Below are positions 6,488-10,922 of a stretch of DNA of 10,922 nt, piece after piece. The position numbers and the translations under genes are program-made. The stretch spans positions 1 to 10,922 of the forward strand of contig CAXTCK010000114.1 in NCBI GenBank assembly GCA_964242425.1. Reading direction: 5' to 3'. Origin of the DNA: Lichenicola sp964242425 (GTDB lineage Bacteria; Pseudomonadota; Alphaproteobacteria; Acetobacterales; Acetobacteraceae). Below the pieces are notes generated by a model. It worked only from the letters and a program-made list of their open reading frames with translations. It did not search any database and was not told the DNA's origin. Each line of letters begins with the position of its first letter. The first letter of the stretch is position 1.

Positions 6488-6600
6488 GCGGCGGGTCCTG
6501 ATCAAATCGGCTGGATCGTGCGTCAGGACAGGTGCGCTTGCACGTTCCCCCTGACAAGAGCGTTCCTGCCTCCACGTGCCACGGGAACCAGGACAGCCTC
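6488..6600. promoter_or_regulatory. Divergent intergenic region between nrdR and the PCu(A)C-like gene
   Basis: These 113 nt must hold promoters for both directions. On the minus strand TTGTCA (6557 to 6552) is a good -35 match, but no good -10 follows at the normal spacing. On the plus strand TTGCAC (6538-6543) is a weak -35 candidate. An inverted repeat, GTCCTGA (6495-6501) and TCAGGAC (6523-6529) with 21 nt between, overlaps the nrdR ribosome-binding region and could be an operator. Nothing is strong enough to assign. Confidence 0.3.
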
Positions 6601-7068
6601 ATGACCTACCGCATTGCGCTCGCCGGCCTGATGCTTCTTCCCCTGCGGGCGGTAGCCGCGCCACCTCAAGGCCTGAGCGTCAGCAACGGCTGGTTCGCCC
6701 TGGCACCGCGCACGCAGGTGATCGGCTTCTTCTCCATACGCAACGCCAGCAAACAGGCGCGACTGGTGACCGGCTGGCAGTCGCCCGGTTGCCACGCCAT
6801 GCACCTGGAGGAAGCCAGCGGCGAAGGGAGAAGCGGGGAAGGCAGCGGGCTGACGGTTCCGGCCGAAAGCAAGATGGCGTTCGTGCGCGGCTCCTACCAC
6901 CTGTCCTGCGACGGGCCGAACCAGGCGATCCGGGCCGGAACAACGGTGCCGGTCACCTTCAACTTTCGCGATGGCAGCACGCTGATCGCGCCATTCGCGG
7001 TGCGCGACGTCGGTGCCCACCAGCAGGGCCAGCCGCAAGCGGGCGGCGCGCACCCCGGAAGCGGTTGA
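6601..7068 (+). CDS. PCu(A)C-like periplasmic copper chaperone homologue with altered metal ligands
   Basis: The 155-residue product starts at the ATG at 6601, with AGGA (6590-6593) seven bases upstream. The first 20 residues (MTYRIALAGLMLLPLRAVAA) look like a signal peptide with an A-V-A-A cleavage region, so it should be exported; an in-frame start 69 nt upstream would bury this signal. The mature part follows the PCu(A)C (DUF461) plan: a tryptophan strand (residues 27-36), GFFSIRN (42-48), a His-containing strand ending CHAMHLEE (64-71), a loop, PAESKMAFVRGSYHLSC (87-103), and GTTVPVTFNF (113-122). Classical members bind Cu(I) with H-x-M and H-x-M pairs that deliver copper to cytochrome oxidase. 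Here only the histidines are retained (H68, H100); the methionine positions differ, and C64 and C103 lie beside them. Family membership is likely, copper binding uncertain. A TPR gene follows after 34 nt. Confidence 0.7.
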   Translation: MTYRIALAGLMLLPLRAVAAPPQGLSVSNGWFALAPRTQVIGFFSIRNASKQARLVTGWQSPGCHAMHLEEASGEGRSGEGSGLTVPAESKMAFVRGSYHLSCDGPNQAIRAGTTVPVTFNFRDGSTLIAPFAVRDVGAHQQGQPQAGGAHPGSG

Positions 7069-7102
7069 ACGCGATACGGCCCGGCGGCCGCAAGGGTTTC
7101 TC

Positions 7103-7873
7103 ATGACGGCAACCAGGTCCGGGCGTTCGCGTCCGGCCCGCCCCGGGATGGAACCGGTCCAGGACGCGGCTACGGACGAGGCGGCGCTGGCGGCGGCCCG
7201 CGCCAGGCTGGCGGCCCGTCCGGACGAGCCGCGGGCCTTGTTCACGCTGGCGTCGTTGCTGCTCCGGGCCCGACATCCGGACGCGGCCGGCTTGCTGCCG
7301 CAGCTCGACCGGCATCCGGACTTCGCCGGCGGATGGCTGACGGTAGGCGACGCGCTGCTCGCCTGCGGCCAGGTGGCGGCCAGCCTCGCCGCCGTGCAGA
7401 GGGGAATGCGCGCGCTATCGCACGGCGAGCCGTCGTCGGCGCAGGCGGCACGCGCCAGCCACCTGCTTGGCCGGGCGCTCAGGGCCGCCAGGCGCGACGA
7501 CGAGGCGGGCGACGCGTTCCAGCGCGGCGTGGGGCTGGATCCCCTGTACGCTGCGGGTTGGTACAGCCTTGCCGTGCTGCGACAGGACCAGGAACGCGAC
7601 GAGGACGCCGCAGCCGCCTACCGGTCGGCGCTGGCGGCCGAGCCGGGGTTCCACGAGGCAGCGCTCAACCTCGGCGTGGCGCTCGGCGAATGCGGACGGA
7701 TGGAGGAAGCGCTGGACGCCTACGCGACGGCGCTGGCGCTCCGGCCGGACAGTTTCGGCAGGATCGCGCAGTCGCTGGTGTCAGGCCGTGCCGGCCTGTT
7801 GTTCCTCGACCCCGGACGGCTGCGCACGGTCCTTGAGGAGCGCATCCGGCAGGAGCGCGTCCGGCGAGGCTGA
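7103..7873 (+). CDS. Tetratricopeptide repeat protein
   Basis: The 256-residue product carries TPR-type helix pairs. The clearest run is at about residues 158-215, containing AGWYSLAVLRQDQERDEDAAAAYRSAL and then NLGVALGECGRMEEALDAYATALALRP; weaker repeats lie at about 40-75 and 80-145. Such domains mediate protein-protein contacts; no catalytic domain or signal peptide is visible. The open frame extends back to 7013, overlapping the upstream gene, but ATG at 7103 is chosen because AAGGG (7092-7096) lies six bases before it. The spacing of 34 nt from the PCu(A)C-like gene suggests co-transcription. Its last 93 bp overlap the 3' end of a convergent gene; the RIAQSLVSGRAGLLFLDPGRLR ending (positions 219-240) still looks like the tail of similar proteins, so I believe the frame to near its end. 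Confidence 0.85.
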   Translation: MTATRSGRSRPARPGMEPVQDAATDEAALAAARARLAARPDEPRALFTLASLLLRARHPDAAGLLPQLDRHPDFAGGWLTVGDALLACGQVAASLAAVQRGMRALSHGEPSSAQAARASHLLGRALRAARRDDEAGDAFQRGVGLDPLYAAGWYSLAVLRQDQERDEDAAAAYRSALAAEPGFHEAALNLGVALGECGRMEEALDAYATALALRPDSFGRIAQSLVSGRAGLLFLDPGRLRTVLEERIRQERVRRG

Positions 7874-8572
7874 ACGCCCGGCACGCACGACGCGCCGGTA
7901 GTGGCCGGTTTCTTCCAGCAGCACCCGGGCCGTGGTCTCGTAGCGCGTCTGCTCGTCGGCATTGAAGGCGGCGGTGTCCAGCACCAGTGGCTCGCGGCGC
8001 ACCGGGATGCACTGCGCGACCGGCATGCCGCGCGGAAGCACGCCCTCGAAGCCGGGATCGAGCCAGATGCCGGGGAACAGGATGCCGACCTCGTGGAACC
8101 GGTCGGAGTCAACCAGCCCATCCAGCAGGCGGAACGGCAGGTCGTCGCGGTTGAGCGGGTGGGTGACCAGGAGCGACCAGCCCGGCTCAAGCCGAATGGT
8201 CCAGAAGGCGTTGAACTTCACCACCAACTGGTTCCCGCGTGCGAACGGGGTGCCGCTCACCTGGGCCGACGCGTGGAACGACATCGGTGCTCGCGGATGA
8301 GTCGCCGTCGCAGGCCTGGGCAGGTTCCAGTCCCAGGACAGCCTGCCGTCGCCCACCCGCACGTCGCAGGGCAGCGTCATGACGAAGCCCTGCATCATCG
8401 CGTCCACGAAGGGCGGGCAGTGCTTCACGGTGCGGATCGGAGCGCCGTCGTGCATGTCGGAGGCGGCATGACCGGGCATGGCGCGCAGCCAGCCGGGCAA
8501 CGCGTCGCGAGCGAGAATCGGCGGCGGCAACAGCCCGAGCAGGGCTGGGTCGCACCGGAAGCGGACACGCAT
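7781..8572 (-). CDS. Conserved hypothetical protein downstream of glpK (possibly DUF6065-like)
   Basis: This 263-residue protein has no function I can name; its general pattern reminds me of DUF6065 proteins, a tentative match from memory. The ATG at 8572 has AGGGAG about nine bases upstream. It lacks a signal peptide and membrane segments. Segments that look structured and conserved are VKHCPPFVDAMMQGFVMTLPCDV (49-71), LSWDWNL (78-84), VVKFNAFWTIRLEPGWSLLVTHPLNRDDLPF (117-147, aromatic-rich with an H-P-x-N-R-x-D motif), LFPGIWLDPGF (165-175) and GMPVAQCIPVRRE (182-194). The last roughly 40 residues are low in such features and lie in the overlap with the TPR gene. The gene begins 23 nt after the glpK stop on the same strand, so it should share the glycerol transcript. 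The true stop could differ if the overlap reflects a frameshift, but the frame is clean as read. Confidence 0.75.
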   Translation of the reverse strand: MRVRFRCDPALLGLLPPPILARDALPGWLRAMPGHAASDMHDGAPIRTVKHCPPFVDAMMQGFVMTLPCDVRVGDGRLSWDWNLPRPATATHPRAPMSFHASAQVSGTPFARGNQLVVKFNAFWTIRLEPGWSLLVTHPLNRDDLPFRLLDGLVDSDRFHEVGILFPGIWLDPGFEGVLPRGMPVAQCIPVRREPLVLDTAAFNADEQTRYETTARVLLEETGHYRRVVRAGRSASPDALLPDALLKDRAQPSGVEEQQAGTA

Positions 8573-8595
8573 GCTGGCGGGCTCCCTGCCCTGCT

Positions 8596-10128
8596 TCACG
8601 CCTCGTCGGTGGCCAGAGCCAGCCGGACCGCACGCTGCCAGCCACGGTAGCGTTGGTCGCGTTGCTCCGCGGGCGTGTCCGGCACGAACCGGCGGTCGAG
8701 CACCCAGTCGCGCGCAAACTCCTCCGGCTCCGGATACACACCGGCATCCAGCCCGGCGAGGTAGCCGGCGCCCATGGCAGTGGTTTCCCGGAACGCCGGG
8801 CGATCCACGGCCAGGTCCAGCGTGTCGGCCAGGAACTGCATGGTCCAGTCGCTGGCCGACATGCCGCCGTCGACGCGGAACACCCGGCGCTCGCGGCTGG
8901 CCGCCTCGGGGTCGACACCGTCGTCGGCCAGCATCGCCGCGAGCAGGTCGCGCGTCTGGTAGCCGACGCTTTCGAGCGTGGCGCGCGCGAGCTCCTTCTT
9001 GGTCGTGCCGCGGGTGATGCCGGTGACCAGGGCCTGGGCGTGGCTGTTCCAGTGCGGCGCGCCGAGGCCGGTGAAGGCCGGCACCAGATAGACCTGTTGC
9101 GCCGGATCGGCCGACTCCGCCAGCCGCCCGGTCTCGGCCGAGCTTTCCACCAGGCCGAGCCCGTCGCGCAGCCACTGCACCGCGGCGCCGGCCGAGAAGA
9201 TCGAGCCTTCCAGCGCGTAGTGGCGCTTGCCCGCGCGCTGCCAGGCGATGGTGGACAGCAGCCGGTGCCGTGAGCGCTTCATCACCGTGCCGGTGTTGAG
9301 CAGGATGAAGCCGCCGGTGCCGTAGGTCGCCTTGATGGTGCCGGGCTCGAAGCAGCACTGGCCCACCAGCGCCGCCTGCTGGTCGCCGGCGACGCCGCGT
9401 ATGGCGATGGAGCCGCCGAGCAGGTCGGGCACGGTATCGCCGTATCCACCGGCGCTGTCGCGAATCTCGGGCAGCAGCGACACGGGGATATCGAGCAGGC
9501 GGATCAGGTCGGGGTCCCAGGTGCCGCTGCGTATGTCGCACAACAGGGTGCGGGACGCGTTGGTGGCGTCAATCGCGTGCACCCGGCCGCCGGTGAGACG
9601 CCAGATCAGGAAGCTGTCGACGGTGCCGAAGGCGAGCTCGCCGTTGGCGGCACGGGCCCTGGCACCCGGAACCCGGTCCAGGATCCAGCCGATCTTGGTG
9701 CCGGAGAAATAGGGATCGATGCGCAGGCCGGTGCGCTCGGCGACCAGCTCGGCGTGCCCGTCACGCTCCAGGCGCGCACAGGCGGCGGCGGTGCGCCGGT
9801 CCTGCCAGACGATGGCGTTGTGGATCGGCCGGCCGGTCGCGCGCTCCCAGACCAGGGTGGTTTCGCGCTGGTTGGCGATGCCAATGGCTGTGATCGCGGA
9901 CGCGGCGAGGCCAGCCTTCCCCAGCGCGGCGCGGGCGGTGCCGAGCACGGTGGCCCAGAGGGTTTCAGGATTGTGCTCGACCCAGCCCGGCTGCGGGTAG
10001 ATCTGCGGGAACTCCTCCTGCGCCTGCGCGACCGGACGCATGCGCCGGTCGAACACGATGGCGCGGGTCGAAGTGGTGCCCTGGTCGATGACCAGGACGT
10101 GCGCCTGGGACGGGTCGGATGAGGTCAT
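8596..10128 (-). CDS. glpK: Glycerol kinase
   Basis: GlpK transfers phosphate from ATP to glycerol, giving sn-glycerol-3-phosphate and trapping imported glycerol. At 510 residues it has full FGGY-family length. The N-terminal domain carries the phosphate loop IDQGTTSTR (14-22). The glycerol-contacting residues known from E. coli are present: R88 and E89 (NQRET), Y140 (DPYFSGTK) and D249 (GVAGDQQAAL). TYGTGGFILLNTG (268-280) and RVDGGMSASDW (418-428) belong to the nucleotide-binding half. The allosteric loop differs: where E. coli has GGTRIP with the fructose-1,6-bisphosphate-binding arginine, this protein has GGSIAI (238-243), so that control may be lost. ATG at 10128 is preceded by GGGGCG. 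It lies 59 nt after the GlpV-type gene, with a strong hairpin between, and 23 nt before the downstream hypothetical gene. Confidence 0.97.
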   Translation of the reverse strand: MTSSDPSQAHVLVIDQGTTSTRAIVFDRRMRPVAQAQEEFPQIYPQPGWVEHNPETLWATVLGTARAALGKAGLAASAITAIGIANQRETTLVWERATGRPIHNAIVWQDRRTAAACARLERDGHAELVAERTGLRIDPYFSGTKIGWILDRVPGARARAANGELAFGTVDSFLIWRLTGGRVHAIDATNASRTLLCDIRSGTWDPDLIRLLDIPVSLLPEIRDSAGGYGDTVPDLLGGSIAIRGVAGDQQAALVGQCCFEPGTIKATYGTGGFILLNTGTVMKRSRHRLLSTIAWQRAGKRHYALEGSIFSAGAAVQWLRDGLGLVESSAETGRLAESADPAQQVYLVPAFTGLGAPHWNSHAQALVTGITRGTTKKELARATLESVGYQTRDLLAAMLADDGVDPEAASRERRVFRVDGGMSASDWTMQFLADTLDLAVDRPAFRETTAMGAGYLAGLDAGVYPEPEEFARDWVLDRRFVPDTPAEQRDQRYRGWQRAVRLALATDEA

Positions 10129-10149
10129 GGGGGACGCCCCGTATGGAAT

Positions 10150-10178
10150 GGGCCCGGACGTGCGGCACGTCCGGGCCC
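10150..10178 (-). terminator. Perfect 13-bp hairpin between the glycerol-binding protein gene and glpK
   Basis: GGGCCCGGACGTG (10150-10162) and CACGTCCGGGCCC (10166-10178) form an uninterrupted 13-bp stem with a 3-nt loop. It starts 9 nt after the upstream stop codon and ends 21 nt before the glpK ATG. Neither strand has a T-run after the stem, so full intrinsic termination is doubtful. It more likely protects the 3' end of the abundant binding-protein mRNA or partly attenuates read-through into glpK. Confidence 0.6.
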
Positions 10179-10187
10179 TGTGTCGGA

Positions 10188-10922
10188 TCAGCCTTTATTG
10201 GCGTCCGGCGTGGCCTGTCCAGGGGCCCAACTCTTGAGCAGCTCCTCGTAGGCGATGGTCTCGCCTTGCGGCTTCTCGTTGGCCAGCTTGCGCTGCGGCG
10301 CCAGGTTGCCGTCCTTTTCCGACTTCTTGAACCAGTACTCGGGCGTCATCACCGGGTTCATGATCGGGCCAAGGTCGCCCTGCGCGCCGGAACGCTGAAT
10401 ACGGGCCATGATCGCGTCCTGGTCGCGCGCGAGCCCGTCCATCGCCTGCTGCGGCGTGACCGAGCCGGCGATCGCGTTGGACACGTTCTGCCACCACACC
10501 TGCGCCATCTTGCCGTAGTCGGGCACGTTCACGCCGGTGGGGGTCCAGTTCTTGCGCGCGGGCGAGCGGTAGAACTCGACCAGGCCACCAAACTTGGGGG
10601 CGTTGTCGGTCATCGCCTGGCTCATGACGTCGCTTTCGCGGATCAGGTGCTGGGTCAGCACCGCCTTCTTCAGCGTGACCGACTTCGACGTGCAGAATTG
10701 GGCATAGAGCCAGCCTGCCTTCACGCGCTGCGGGTCGGCGTATTTCAGCATCGTCCAGCAGCCGCAGTCTTGGTAGCCGAGCTTCTGGCCTTCCTTCCAG
10801 TAGGCGCCGTGCGGGCTCGGCGCCATGCGCCATTTCGGCGTGCCGTCGGCGTTCATCACCGCCGAGCCCTGCTTCATCATCGATTCCGAGAAGGTGGTGT
10901 ACCAGAAGATCTGCTGCGCGAT
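10188..10922 (-). CDS. glpV: Glycerol ABC transporter substrate-binding protein, GlpV type (N-terminal part outside window)
   Basis: The 244 C-terminal residues of a periplasmic solute-binding protein are visible; the start lies beyond the right edge. Visible stretches are IFWYTTFSES near the edge, WKEGQKLGYQDCGCWTMLKYA, a long helical region with RESDVMSQAM, VNVPDYGKMAQVWWQNV, and the ending LANEKPQGETIAYEELLKSW. This combination is what I know of the rhizobial GlpV family, which captures glycerol for the GlpSTPQ importer; the adjacent glpK agrees. General extracellular sugar-binding family 1 proteins are the fallback. The CGC pair in QDCGCW could form or shuffle a disulphide in the periplasm. 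The rest of the transporter operon would be expected upstream, beyond position 10922. Confidence 0.88.
   Translation of the reverse strand: MAQQIFWYTTFSESMMKQGSAVMNADGTPKWRMAPSPHGAYWKEGQKLGYQDCGCWTMLKYADPQRVKAGWLYAQFCTSKSVTLKKAVLTQHLIRESDVMSQAMTDNAPKFGGLVEFYRSPARKNWTPTGVNVPDYGKMAQVWWQNVSNAIAGSVTPQQAMDGLARDQDAIMARIQRSGAQGDLGPIMNPVMTPEYWFKKSEKDGNLAPQRKLANEKPQGETIAYEELLKSWAPGQATPDANKG

Noticed and set aside
5936..6505. TTG start at 6505 for nrdR
   Set aside because: It adds six residues before the invariant MRCPFCG start and uses a rarer start codon; the ATG at 6487 is better supported.
6532..6600. Upstream ATG at 6532 for the PCu(A)C-like gene
   Set aside because: It would place 23 polar residues before a clear signal peptide; ATG 6601 has a good Shine-Dalgarno sequence.
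7013..7102. Upstream extension of the TPR gene to a GTG at 7013
   Set aside because: It overlaps the preceding gene by more than 50 bp and has no comparable ribosome-binding site, whereas ATG 7103 has AAGGG at ideal spacing.
7781..9541. A 586-codon minus-strand frame that looks like a fusion of part of glpK's region with the downstream gene
   Set aside because: Its first half is out of frame with GlpK and Arg-rich. The real gene begins at the ATG at 8572 with its own ribosome-binding site; the upstream openness is chance.
1..10922. CRISPR array, transposon, prophage, toxin-antitoxin or defence system
   Set aside because: No regularly spaced repeats, transposase or integrase motifs, terminal inverted repeats or defence-type domains were seen; gene content is metabolic and housekeeping.

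Overview
The window is GC-rich, gene-dense DNA from an alphaproteobacterium, most likely a member of Rhodospirillales/Acetobacteraceae. The assignment rests on the nrdR-nusB-thiL gene order, a divergent alphaproteobacterial form of the isoaspartate methyltransferase family, an AtzG/AtzE pair, and a GlpV-type glycerol ABC transporter next to glpK. It is inferred from protein features and was not tested by a search. Many starts are GTG, as expected at this GC content. I see no prophage, insertion sequence, CRISPR array or other obviously acquired DNA.

Layout. 1-518 (minus): 5' portion of a protein-L-isoaspartate O-methyltransferase-like gene. 642-715 (plus): tRNA-Cys(GCA), followed 49 nt later by a small unrecognised membrane protein (765-1259) that carries a 15-bp tandem repeat. 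1275-2666 (minus): a DUF2142 polytopic membrane protein. A long minus-strand cluster follows, read from right to left: nrdR (6487-5936), nusB (5881-5342), thiL (5339-4389), an AtzG-like small subunit that I translated by hand (4318-4139) and an AtzE-family amidase (4142-2745). The last two overlap by 4 nt, and a short hairpin with a T-run closes the cluster just after the amidase. Divergent from nrdR on the plus strand are a secreted PCu(A)C-like copper-chaperone homologue (6601-7068) and a TPR protein (7103-7873). The final block (minus) is a glycerol locus: the C-terminal part of a GlpV-type substrate-binding protein at the right edge, a perfect 13-bp hairpin, glpK, and an unrecognised 263-residue protein 23 nt downstream of glpK. 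That protein's 3' end overlaps the TPR gene by 93 bp in convergent orientation.

How the genes work together. The glycerol block would import glycerol through an ABC transporter and trap it as glycerol-3-phosphate. nrdR, nusB and thiL are housekeeping genes (control of ribonucleotide reductase, transcription antitermination, thiamine diphosphate synthesis). The AtzG/AtzE pair resembles a GatC/GatA-type amidase complex used in cyanurate or purine-nitrogen breakdown, but no other pathway gene lies in the window.

Nothing here clearly amounts to a new biological system. The points most worth checking are: the unknown gene attached to glpK and its antisense overlap with the TPR gene; the PCu(A)C homologue with altered metal ligands; a GlpK that seems to lack the fructose-1,6-bisphosphate arginine; and the orphan atzGE pair with two alternative hairpins in front of it.
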